DNA of 21,573 bases from an uncultured Prosthecobacter sp. (GTDB lineage: Bacteria; Verrucomicrobiota; Verrucomicrobiia; Verrucomicrobiales; Verrucomicrobiaceae), in contig CALDGV010000591.1 of assembly GCA_937941745.1 (NCBI GenBank), forward strand, positions 1-21,573, in the 5' to 3' direction. A program made the position numbers and the translations under genes. The notes under the pieces were generated by a model that saw only the letters and a program-made list of their open reading frames with translations, made no database searches and was not told the origin of the DNA. Every line of letters starts with the position of its first letter. Position 1 is the stretch's first letter. Of the stretch, positions 1-7,597 are shown piece by piece.

Positions 1-897
1 ACCGAGGCCACACGGAAGATCGAAAGCCGCTACTGGGACCCCGTTTTGCTGCGAAACGGCAAACGCGAGGTCGCGCAGGGCAAATTCGGGCCGGATGTGT
101 TTCTCGACTTCGCCTTCGATTTCTACCGGCGGCACTCCAAGCGGCCGTTTCTCTTCTACCACCCCATGGTGCTCACTCACGGGCAGAACGTGAAGCAGCA
201 GGTCGTCACCACGCCCGACAATCGAACGAATCCACCGAAAGAAGAACACGAGCTCTTCGCCGACATGCTGCGCTATGCCGACAAGCAGGTCGGTGCCATC
301 ATTGCGGAGCTGGAGCGGCTCGATTTGATGAAAAACACCGTCGTCATCCTCGCCTCGGACAACGGCACGGAGAAAACCCTTTCCGCTCGCGCCAACGGCC
401 GCGTGGTAAACGGCGGGCTGTATCAGATCAACGAGGCTGGCGGCAATGTCCCGCTCATCGTTTACAGCCCCGCGCTCGTGAAAGGCGGTCGCACCTCGCC
501 GCTCGCCGACTTCACGGACCTCTTCCCGACGATTTGCGATCTCGCCGCTGCCTCAGCGCCCTCTTCGCTGAAGATCGACGGCCAGTCCCTCGCCCCGTTT
601 TTGCTCGGCAAGGCTCCCGCGCCGCGAAAATGGATCTTCAACCACTACGCCGAAGAGCGCGTCGTGCGCGATGAACGCTTCAAACTCAAAAACAACGGCG
701 ATCTCTTCGATCTCGATGCTGATCCCGCTGAGCAATCGCCGCTTCCAAAAGAGGCGTCACCCGAAGTGCGGACCAAACTGCAGGCCGTGCTGAATTCCAT
801 GCCCGAATCGACTCCGCTGCCGTTTCCGCATCGCAGCTTGTCCGCGTTCAAGAAGCGGGCGGAGGCTGCCAAGCAGCGAACTGGCGAAGCAAAGTAG
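1..897 (+). CDS. Sulfatase, C-terminal part (5' end outside window)
   Basis: This is the C-terminal 298 residues of an arylsulfatase-A-type (S1) sulfatase. Frame 1 is open from base 1, so the gene begins to the left of the window; the TTG at 46 is not a believable start. The visible part has a THG motif after FYHPMVL, and ILASDNGTE (Asp at 358-360, Asn at 361-363), which is the conserved Asp-Asn metal-binding pair. It then shows the GGxVPLIV-type strand and the closing DLFDLDADPAEQSPL segment, where family members recapitulate the substrate-pocket end. The CxPSR formylglycine site would lie upstream and cannot be checked. Family members hydrolyse sulfate esters, commonly on polysaccharides. 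The second sulfatase at 3897 and the esterase/DUF4838 pair nearby support a glycan role. The stop is followed directly by a 9-bp hairpin. The substrate is unknown. Confidence 0.93.
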   Translation, partial: TEATRKIESRYWDPVLLRNGKREVAQGKFGPDVFLDFAFDFYRRHSKRPFLFYHPMVLTHGQNVKQQVVTTPDNRTNPPKEEHELFADMLRYADKQVGAIIAELERLDLMKNTVVILASDNGTEKTLSARANGRVVNGGLYQINEAGGNVPLIVYSPALVKGGRTSPLADFTDLFPTICDLAAASAPSSLKIDGQSLAPFLLGKAPAPRKWIFNHYAEERVVRDERFKLKNNGDLFDLDADPAEQSPLPKEASPEVRTKLQAVLNSMPESTPLPFPHRSLSAFKKRAEAAKQRTGEAK

Positions 898-918
898 TCC
901 TCTCGCTCCGCGAGAGGA
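898..918. terminator. Hairpin directly after the sulfatase stop codon
   Basis: The arms TCCTCTCGC (898-906) and GCGAGAGGA (910-918) are perfectly complementary with a 3-base loop, starting at the base after the TAG stop. No T-tract follows on either strand, so it is not a classical intrinsic terminator. It sits in the 93-bp gap between converging genes, where a two-way transcript end or an mRNA 3'-end stabiliser would be expected. A weaker bulged hairpin (943-949 with 957-964) lies further right in the same gap. The structure is seen; the function is inferred. Confidence 0.35.
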
Positions 919-990
919 ACGCAGCGCGTCGCTCACTTGAACGCGTGGGCATTAAACCACACGCTTTGCTCATCTGGCGGAGCGAGATGG

Positions 991-1869
991 CTACTTTGCT
1001 GGCGTAGCTTGCGGTATGAATCCGTGCGAACGCAGCCAGAACAGCAAATCCGCGAACCACGGATGCTCGGTGCCGATGAGTCCGGTGCCATGGTCGCCAT
1101 GCTGATAGAGATGCAGCTCATGCGGCACGCCCTTCGCATGCAAAGCGGCGGCGTAGAGCTGGGCGTGCTCCACGGGAACCATTTTGTCCTCCATGGTGTG
1201 CCAGAGGAAGACGGGCGGGAGGTCGGGCTTCACTTGCAGCTCGCTGGAGGTCTGGCGGATGAGTTTTTCATCGGGTGAATCGCCGATGAGCATCTTGCGT
1301 GAGGTCGCATGCGGCTTCGTGATCATGCTGATGACGGGATAGCAGAGGATGGCGAGATCGGGACGCGGACTCACGCTGTGCTCACGACCACCGATAATTC
1401 CATCCTCCGGTCGGTTGATGAGCGTGGACACAAGGTGTCCACCTGCGGAGAAGCCCATCACGCCGATGCGTTTCGGGTCGATCTTCCACTTCTCGGCCTT
1501 GCCACGGATCTGAAACATGGCCTCCACTGCGTCCTGAAGCTGTGCGAGATAACGATAGCCCGCGCTGCCGAGCCGGTAGCGCAGCACAAAGACCGTCAAA
1601 CCTTGCTCATTCAGCCAAAGCGCGAACGGCTCCGCCTGTCCTTCATAAATGCCGCTGTAGCTGCCACCGGGTATCAAGAGCATCGCCGCGCCATTCGGCT
1701 TTTTTGGTAAATAGGGCGTGAGCGTTGGAATGTCCTTCGCCGAGGTGCCGAGGGCTCCGGGAGCTCCATCAGGCCAGAGCGTGATGGGCGGCTCGGCGGC
1801 GAGGAGCCACGAGCAGCAGAAGAGCCAGGAGGCGAGGATGGAGGCGAGTTGGTTCATCTTTTTATCCAT
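991..1869 (-). CDS. Secreted alpha/beta-hydrolase, acetyl-xylan-esterase-like
   Basis: A 292-residue serine hydrolase of the BD-FAE/acetyl-xylan-esterase-like alpha/beta-hydrolase group. I place the start at the ATG at 1869. It lies 4 bp after the DUF4838 stop, with GGAG spaced well upstream, and it opens directly into a signal peptide (hydrophobic ILASWLFCCSWLLA, cleavage near residue 25). An ATG at 1857 is an alternative; the longer open frame to 2001 overlaps the upstream gene. IPGGSYSG (66-73) is the oxyanion-hole loop, GFSAGGH (139-145) holds the nucleophile Ser141, Asp228 lies in MEDKMVP, and His260 lies in HGDHGTGL. Relatives remove acetyl or other acyl groups from plant or algal polysaccharides. 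Tight coupling to the DUF4838 gene suggests one transcript and a shared glycan target. The exact ester cleaved is not shown. Confidence 0.88.
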   Translation of the reverse strand: MDKKMNQLASILASWLFCCSWLLAAEPPITLWPDGAPGALGTSAKDIPTLTPYLPKKPNGAAMLLIPGGSYSGIYEGQAEPFALWLNEQGLTVFVLRYRLGSAGYRYLAQLQDAVEAMFQIRGKAEKWKIDPKRIGVMGFSAGGHLVSTLINRPEDGIIGGREHSVSPRPDLAILCYPVISMITKPHATSRKMLIGDSPDEKLIRQTSSELQVKPDLPPVFLWHTMEDKMVPVEHAQLYAAALHAKGVPHELHLYQHGDHGTGLIGTEHPWFADLLFWLRSHGFIPQATPAK

Positions 1870-1873
1870 GAAA

Positions 1874-3868
1874 TCACTCCAGCCCCGGTGCTTGCAACTC
1901 CCTGAGCGTCCGGCCACTGAGCGGTGCGGCGGGGTGGAGGCCCATGACGCGCTTGTTGCCATCACCTCCACTTTTGCCATCGGGTTCACGGAAGACGGCA
2001 CCCCAGTTGATAGCGTGTTGCGGGAAGGTCTCCTTCATCTGCGTGGCGCGGGTCCAGTTGGCGAGCACGCGGGCTTTGGCATCGCCATCCTTACCCTTGC
2101 TGGCTTCCAGTTTTTGCATCCACGAACGAGTGTCGGCCACGAGCTTGGCGTAATCGAGTCCGCACTGGATGAAGTGCAGACGGCGACGGTATTTTTCGTC
2201 TGCGGAGGCCAGTTTCTTCGCGGCGTTGCCGAGAAGCGCCTGCGCCTGGGCAAACAGCTCCGGTGTGTATTTCCGCGGCAGATGAAAGGCGCGGTGACGG
2301 CTGGGTTCCTCGGCCACGAACTCCATGTGCGTGCGCTCCATGAGCTGCCAGTAGGCTTTCACGTCCGCTGCGGCGGGGCCGAAGCCGCGCTGATAATAGT
2401 CGTCCATCAGCGCGGCGACATCGGTCTGCGGATTCCATGCCAGATGGGCCAGCGCGTAGTAGTGCGGCCCCTGCGTGGACCAATGCAGCCAGAACAAATC
2501 AAAGTAGAGGCCGAGGCAGTGCTGCTGGGCGGCAAAGCGGAAGTCCTCGCCTGCCTGCGTCATCGCCACGTCAGGCATGCCCCAGCTCAGACCGGCCGGG
2601 CTGCCGATGTTTGGACGCCACATGAGGTGTTTCGCCACCTTGGCCCAGCCGGCGTGCTGCTGCATGGGCAGCGTGCGTTCATTCGGCGATCTCATGTGAA
2701 AATTAGCCACACTGGAGATGATGACGTTGTCATCCGGCACGACGCCTATAGGGGGATTGCGGGCGAGGCCGTAGGCGTTCAACAGCACGAAGAGTTCGCG
2801 ATCAGGGAAGCGCTCCTTCAGCAGCCGCGCGAGTGTGTTGGCAAAGCGCACATCACGATCCGTCTGCGACACGCCTTGGAATTTCACACCGCCGCCAAAG
2901 CCCCATTCCATCTTTTCACCGGCCGGATGATCCCAGGCGAGGCAGTTCGCGCAGGTGCAGTGACCGCTGGTGTAGCCATCGTTCGGCGACACATTGATCA
3001 CGCGCAGCAGAGGATCAGCACGCAGCTTTGCCGTGGTGTCCTCCAGCCACTGCTGCCACACCTTCGGGTTCGAGGCGCAGAGCTTGGTGTTGCTCGTGCT
3101 CGGTTTCACCGCGCTGCGCGTGCCATCGGGAGCGGCGGCGAAGTAGTCGGGGTGTTGCTTGCCGTATTTCTCCCACCAGTCGCCAAAGCCGTGGCCGCCG
3201 TTCATGTCCATCGAATCGAGCTGCACCCGCTGAAAGCGTGACCACCATTCCTCGCCGGTCTCCTTGTTGTCGCCGAGGGAAGCCTTCACCAGCATGCCGC
3301 CGCGCGAACGGATCTGCGGATGATACCGCTTTTCCATGGGTGTCACGGTGATTCGTTGGCGAGGGATGACATCCTCTTCGTCAGGCCAGAGCCAGCGCAC
3401 GCCGAGCTGCTCCTGGATGAAGGAATACACGGCATTCGCGGTGCCGTATTCCTGCTGGATGCCGGTTTTCATCGCCAGACGGCCTTTCGCCTCCATGTGC
3501 GCAGGGTTCCAGCGGTCGCGCCCCGCGAGAACGAGGTGCTTTTCGTCAGCAAGGACGAGGGTTTCCTCCGGATGCCGGAAGTCGAGGTCGCTTTGAGGAA
3601 ACAGCTTCTTCAGCACGGGCTGCATACCGATCCAGATGGCGTGTTCAGGGATTGGCGAGGGCTCACCCTCCGTCACCACCGGCTTCTGCCCACTGATTTT
3701 TTCGAGATAACCCGCGAGGACCTGTGCCGCCTCACGCGTGCGCGGCGGAGCATCTTTGAAAACGATGATCGGCACGGGTGGCATGTCCTTGGAGACCAGG
3801 ACGAGATCAGCAGCAGGCGCCCAGCTTGCAGTGCAGGAGGCTAGGAAGAGGACAAGCAGTGTTTTCAC
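1874..3868 (-). CDS. DUF4838 family secreted protein, glycan-degradation type
   Basis: A 664-residue exported protein. The N-terminus (MKTLLVLFLASCTASWAPAA) is a signal peptide ending near residue 20. Residues 30-170 look like the alpha/beta lead domain found before GH67-like folds, including EAAQVLAGYLEKISG and YGTANAVYSFIQEQLGVRW. The DUF4838 hallmark follows: SPNDG at 294-298, then Cys304, Cys306 and Cys309, a clustered-Cys segment that may bind metal or form disulfides. A helical C-terminal part runs from about residue 480. The family is recurrent in PVC and Bacteroidetes polysaccharide loci and resembles alpha-glucuronidase-type (GH67/GH20-like) barrels, but no reaction is firmly established for it to my knowledge. 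It is first in a leftward two-gene unit with the esterase, and only 28 bp separate it from the divergent sulfatase. Confidence 0.88.
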   Translation of the reverse strand: MKTLLVLFLASCTASWAPAADLVLVSKDMPPVPIIVFKDAPPRTREAAQVLAGYLEKISGQKPVVTEGEPSPIPEHAIWIGMQPVLKKLFPQSDLDFRHPEETLVLADEKHLVLAGRDRWNPAHMEAKGRLAMKTGIQQEYGTANAVYSFIQEQLGVRWLWPDEEDVIPRQRITVTPMEKRYHPQIRSRGGMLVKASLGDNKETGEEWWSRFQRVQLDSMDMNGGHGFGDWWEKYGKQHPDYFAAAPDGTRSAVKPSTSNTKLCASNPKVWQQWLEDTTAKLRADPLLRVINVSPNDGYTSGHCTCANCLAWDHPAGEKMEWGFGGGVKFQGVSQTDRDVRFANTLARLLKERFPDRELFVLLNAYGLARNPPIGVVPDDNVIISSVANFHMRSPNERTLPMQQHAGWAKVAKHLMWRPNIGSPAGLSWGMPDVAMTQAGEDFRFAAQQHCLGLYFDLFWLHWSTQGPHYYALAHLAWNPQTDVAALMDDYYQRGFGPAAADVKAYWQLMERTHMEFVAEEPSRHRAFHLPRKYTPELFAQAQALLGNAAKKLASADEKYRRRLHFIQCGLDYAKLVADTRSWMQKLEASKGKDGDAKARVLANWTRATQMKETFPQHAINWGAVFREPDGKSGGDGNKRVMGLHPAAPLSGRTLRELQAPGLE

Positions 3869-3896
3869 AAACTAGCTGAACGATCCAAGCAAAGCC

Positions 3897-5357
3897 ATGT
3901 TGCCTCGCATCGTTGGCAGATTCATGCGCCTTCTGCTTTTCCTCCTCGTCGCAAGCTCATCCTGGGCAGCCCAACCGAACATCCTGTGGCTCGTGGGGGA
4001 GAATCTGACGCACGACCTCGGCTGCTACGGAGCGAAGGATGTCCACACGCCGCATCTTGACCGGCTCGCGAGCGAGGGCGTGCGTTACACGCGGACGTTT
4101 GCGACAAACCCGGCCTGCGCGCCGAGCCGCAGCGCCTTTTTCACCGGCATGTATCAGACGAGCACGGACACGCAGCACATGCGCTCGCACCGCGACGATG
4201 CCTTCCGCCTGCCTGAAGGTGTGCGGCCGGTGACACAGCGACTGCGCGAGGCGGGCTACTTGACCGCGAACATCAAAACGGTGAACGGCGAGACTGTCGG
4301 CACCGGCAAACTGGACCTCAACTTTGTCAACGAAGGCCAGATTTACGATGAGCAGTCGGACGACTGGAGCACTCTGAAGGCAAAGCAGCCCTTCTTCGCC
4401 GTGGTGAACAGCGTGGAAAACGAATACGACATCTACGACCGGCAGAGCGCGAAGAAGGAACGTGTCGAGTGGGTGGGTGAACGCGAGCATGTGCGGCATG
4501 CGAAGCCGGAGAGTGTCAAGCCACCACCCTACTACCCGGATCATCCGGTCGTGCGGGAGGAGTGGGCGCGGTATCTCAACAGCGTGAGCGGCATGGACGT
4601 GCGCATTGGCAAGGTGCTGGCGCAGCTCGAAAAGGATGGTTTGGCGGAAAACACGATCGTGATCTTCTTCGGTGACAACGGCAGGCTTGATCCACGGGGC
4701 ATCCACTGGTGCTACGACAGCGGCCTGCGCGTGCCAATGATCATCCGCTGGCCGCAAAACCCGGCGCACAAGCAGGGCAGTGTCGATGACGGCCTCCACA
4801 GCCTCATTGATGTGACGGCGACGACGCTCTCGCTGGCGGGAATCACTCCACCGCTGACGATGCAGGGGCGTGTTTTTCTGGGTGAGCAGAACGCACCGCC
4901 TCGCCGGTTTGCCTTTGCGGCACGCGACCGCATTGACGAGACACGGCAACGCATCCGCAGCGTGCATGACGAGCGCTTCCACTATATCCGCACGGTTTCC
5001 AGCGGCCCCACCTTTGCCTCGCTGAACCGCTACAAGGAAAAATGCTTTCTCATCATGCCGCTGATGCGACAATTGCATGCCGATGGCAAGCTCACCGGCC
5101 CGGCGCGTGAGCTGATGGAGCGCAAAGGCCCCTGCGAGGAGCTTTACGACACGCTGGCTGATACGCATGAAGTCGTGAACCTGGCGGGCTCCGCGAAGAC
5201 GGAGCATCGAGAGGCCATGGCCCGCCTGCGGGCTGCTTTGGACGCCTGGATGATCGAAACGAACGATCAGGGAGTCGTTCCAGAATCGGAAGAGGTTGTG
5301 GCGCCTTTTGCCAAGGAGATGCACGACTGGTTTGGGACACCGGGTTGGGCGAAATAG
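3897..5357 (+). CDS. Sulfatase, heparan N-sulfatase (sulfamidase)-like
   Basis: A complete 486-residue S1 sulfatase with signal peptide (MRLLLFLLVASSSWAAQ). The start may be 3897 or the ATG at 3924, which begins exactly at the signal peptide and leaves 55 rather than 28 bp to the divergent gene; neither has a clear Shine-Dalgarno. NILWLVGENLTHDLGCYGA (28-46) gives the N-terminal metal ligands, although the usual DD pair is replaced by EN. CAPSR (74-78) carries the Cys converted to formylglycine. FFGDNG has Asp260 and Asn261 as C-terminal metal ligands. The end (ELYDTLADTHEVVNL, then LDAWMIETND) resembles the sulfamidase/SGSH branch, so N-sulfate or sulfate-ester removal from an aminoglycan-like substrate is possible. 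No formylglycine-generating enzyme or anSME is in the window. It is followed after 28 bp by a DUF1549/DUF1553 gene. Confidence 0.92.
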   Translation: MLPRIVGRFMRLLLFLLVASSSWAAQPNILWLVGENLTHDLGCYGAKDVHTPHLDRLASEGVRYTRTFATNPACAPSRSAFFTGMYQTSTDTQHMRSHRDDAFRLPEGVRPVTQRLREAGYLTANIKTVNGETVGTGKLDLNFVNEGQIYDEQSDDWSTLKAKQPFFAVVNSVENEYDIYDRQSAKKERVEWVGEREHVRHAKPESVKPPPYYPDHPVVREEWARYLNSVSGMDVRIGKVLAQLEKDGLAENTIVIFFGDNGRLDPRGIHWCYDSGLRVPMIIRWPQNPAHKQGSVDDGLHSLIDVTATTLSLAGITPPLTMQGRVFLGEQNAPPRRFAFAARDRIDETRQRIRSVHDERFHYIRTVSSGPTFASLNRYKEKCFLIMPLMRQLHADGKLTGPARELMERKGPCEELYDTLADTHEVVNLAGSAKTEHREAMARLRAALDAWMIETNDQGVVPESEEVVAPFAKEMHDWFGTPGWAK

Positions 5358-5371
5358 CAGGGCATCCCTGC
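5357..5371 (+). other. Short hairpin between sulfatase and DUF1549 gene
   Basis: GCAGGG (5357-5362) and CCCTGC (5366-5371) are perfect complements with a CAT loop. The hairpin begins at the last base of the sulfatase stop codon. There is no T-tract, so full termination is unlikely; it could protect the upstream message or lower downstream expression. It has the same layout as the hairpins after the stops at 897 and 7545. Confidence 0.25.
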
Positions 5372-5385
5372 CGTTCTGAGTCCCA

Positions 5386-7545
5386 ATGAAGTTCCTGGTC
5401 CTCTGGCTGATTCCAGCACTGCTTGCCGCCAATGAAGCCGCAAGCCAGATTGACACCCTGTTGAGCCAGGAGTGGCAGAAGCATGGCCTGAAGCCCAATC
5501 CGCCTGCGGATGAGGCGACCTTTGTGCGGCGCATCCACCTGGATCTGATTGGAAGGATTCCGACCCTCGAAGAGACCACGCGATTCCTCAACGACACCAA
5601 GGCAGACAAGCGTGCGCAGCTGATCGACCACCTGCTCGCCAGCGAAGGCCATGCCCAGCACATGTTTCATTTCTGGGCAGACCTGCTGCGCATCCAGTCG
5701 CGCGCCAACGGCGGACAAGGTGAAATGACCTCCAAGCCCTACCTGGAGCATGTGAAGAGGCGCATCCGCGAAAACATGCCCTACGATGCCTTCGTGCGCG
5801 AGCTGCTGACAGCGCAGGGCAAGGTCTGGGACAACCCCGCCATCGGCTACTACATGCGCGACCTTGGGATGCCGCTCGACAACCTGGCCAATACCACGCG
5901 TGTCTTCCTGGGAACACGCATCGAATGCGCCCAGTGCCACAATCACCCCTTCGACAAATGGACCCAGATGCAGTTTTACCAGATGGCGGCATTCACGTAC
6001 CCCCTGGAGACCAATTTCACCGGCGTCTCCGAGCAGGGGCCATTGCTGGCTCTGAAACGCCAGGCTGAAAAGCAGCCCGGCATGCAGGTGGCCACGCGCC
6101 ACCTGGGAAGGGTGTTTGAAAACCTGGGTGATTTTGTCCGCTACAGCAAGGTCCAGGCACTGCCGCAGCGTGTGTTGAAGCTGCCACATGACTATCCTTA
6201 CAAGGATGCGAAGCCGCATGACGTGGTTCCTGCCTCCACGATGCTCGGGCAGCCTGCCCGCGGCAGTGATGTGGCGGCCTTCGCGGCCTGGATGACCTCT
6301 CCTGAAAATCCACGCTTCACCCGCGTGATCGCCAACAGGCTTTGGAAGAAGGTCTTTGGACTCGGCCTGATCGAACCAGTGGACGAACTGATGGACAGCA
6401 CCACAGCAACTCACCCGGCACTGATGGAGCATCTGGAAAAGCTCATGAGATCCAGCCACTACGATGTGCGCGCCTTTCTAAGGGTGCTGTTCAACACGCA
6501 GGCCTATCAAAATGAGGTGACCACCTCTGAGATCCTTCCTGGAGAAGTTTATCACTTCACGGGTCCGGTGCTGCGACGGATGACGGCGGAGCAGATCTAC
6601 GACAGCTTTGTCACCCTCATCCATGTAACGCCCGACCTGCCGCGCCGACAGGGCATCGACGCAGAGATGGCCCAAAAACTTGTCTATCGTGGCAAACTGA
6701 GCGATGCCCTCGATCTGATGACGCCCCAGGAAATCTTCGAGGGGGCGATGAAAGCCTCCGAAGCCTACGAGCAGGTCTCACAGCGATCGAAGCCGCTCCG
6801 CGAGGCCTACACCGCCGCACAGAAGGCCAAGGACAAGCCTCTGATGGAGAAGCTGAACCTTGAAATCCGTTCTGTGGAATTCATCGCCCGCACTGGTATT
6901 CATGATCACGTCGTCGTGCCCGCCGTGGCCCGGCTTTACGAAAGGAAGACCGGTCAGCCCGCGCCGCCGCCGATCCCTGTGAAACTGCCAGGCCTGGAGG
7001 AGTTGAAGAAGGCGGGCCAGAACCGAGCCTACATCCACGTCCCCGGTTATGACATTGATCAGCGCATCCCGCAGGAAGAGAAGGCGGCTGAGCAGGCACG
7101 CGAGGCCGTGTTCCGAAACGAGGCCAGACGCTTCGGAGTCAGCGACATCGAGAACTTCCTCAAATCCCGCCGAGTTCAGGCGCAGGAATGGCCGCGAGCG
7201 GCTGACCTGGAATCTCCCGCCCCACGCGGCCACTACCTGCGGGAGTTTGGGCAGAGTGACCGCGACCTCATCGACAATGCCAACTCAGACGCCTCGATGC
7301 CGCAGGCCCTGCTGCTGATGAACAGCGAACTTTTCCAGGCCATCCTCAAGCCTTACACCCAGCTTCAGCTGGCACTGGGTCAGGCCAGGAGTCCGGATGA
7401 GCAGATCGACCTAGCCTATCGCCTTCTGCTGTGCCGCGCACCCACTTCCCGCGAACGACAGGCCTGGGGCCGTTCCGGACTGGCGAGTGTGGAAGACCTC
7501 ATCTACGCGCTCATCAACACGCAGCAGTTCATCTTCGTGCGCTGA
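5386..7545 (+). CDS. DUF1549 and DUF1553 domain protein (PSCyt2/PSD1), without PSCyt1 domain
   Basis: A 719-residue exported protein of the type abundant in Planctomycetes and Verrucomicrobia. A short signal peptide (MKFLVLWLIPALLAANEAAS) runs straight into DUF1549: FVRRIHLDLIGRIPT at 46-60, and CAQCHNHPFDKW at 181-192, a CxxCH motif able to bind heme c. DUF1553 begins near residue 300 (MTSPENPRFTRVIANRLWKK) and continues with interruptions to near the C-terminus. A likely helical, charged insert occupies roughly 460-620. Unlike the protein at 16897, there is no N-terminal PSCyt1 cytochrome domain. The family has no proven reaction; extracytoplasmic redox steps in polysaccharide breakdown are often suspected. 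It follows the sulfatase by 28 bp and probably shares its transcript. The usual DUF1501 partner gene does not follow; a terminator does. Confidence 0.9.
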   Translation: MKFLVLWLIPALLAANEAASQIDTLLSQEWQKHGLKPNPPADEATFVRRIHLDLIGRIPTLEETTRFLNDTKADKRAQLIDHLLASEGHAQHMFHFWADLLRIQSRANGGQGEMTSKPYLEHVKRRIRENMPYDAFVRELLTAQGKVWDNPAIGYYMRDLGMPLDNLANTTRVFLGTRIECAQCHNHPFDKWTQMQFYQMAAFTYPLETNFTGVSEQGPLLALKRQAEKQPGMQVATRHLGRVFENLGDFVRYSKVQALPQRVLKLPHDYPYKDAKPHDVVPASTMLGQPARGSDVAAFAAWMTSPENPRFTRVIANRLWKKVFGLGLIEPVDELMDSTTATHPALMEHLEKLMRSSHYDVRAFLRVLFNTQAYQNEVTTSEILPGEVYHFTGPVLRRMTAEQIYDSFVTLIHVTPDLPRRQGIDAEMAQKLVYRGKLSDALDLMTPQEIFEGAMKASEAYEQVSQRSKPLREAYTAAQKAKDKPLMEKLNLEIRSVEFIARTGIHDHVVVPAVARLYERKTGQPAPPPIPVKLPGLEELKKAGQNRAYIHVPGYDIDQRIPQEEKAAEQAREAVFRNEARRFGVSDIENFLKSRRVQAQEWPRAADLESPAPRGHYLREFGQSDRDLIDNANSDASMPQALLLMNSELFQAILKPYTQLQLALGQARSPDEQIDLAYRLLLCRAPTSRERQAWGRSGLASVEDLIYALINTQQFIFVR

Positions 7546-7567
7546 GGCGGGCATCCGCCTGATTTTT
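7545..7567 (+). terminator. Intrinsic terminator after the sulfatase-DUF1549 unit
   Basis: AGGCGG (7545-7550) and CCGCCT (7555-7560) form a perfect 6-bp stem with a GCAT loop, followed by GA and five T residues (7563-7567). It starts at the final base of the TGA stop of the DUF1549/DUF1553 gene and separates it from the glycosyltransferase gene. Confidence 0.7.
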
Positions 7568-7597
7568 GATTGTCTTCCCTGAGCTTTTCGGGCAGCG

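Noticed and set aside
1718..3241. A 507-residue plus-strand frame over the DUF4838 and esterase genes
   Set aside because: It is antisense to two genes with signal peptides and family motifs. The translation is His/Val/Arg-rich without domain structure.
3957..5663. A 568-residue minus-strand frame antisense to the second sulfatase and the DUF1549 start
   Set aside because: It is a shadow of a clear sulfatase gene. It has no family motif and crosses the boundary of two real genes.
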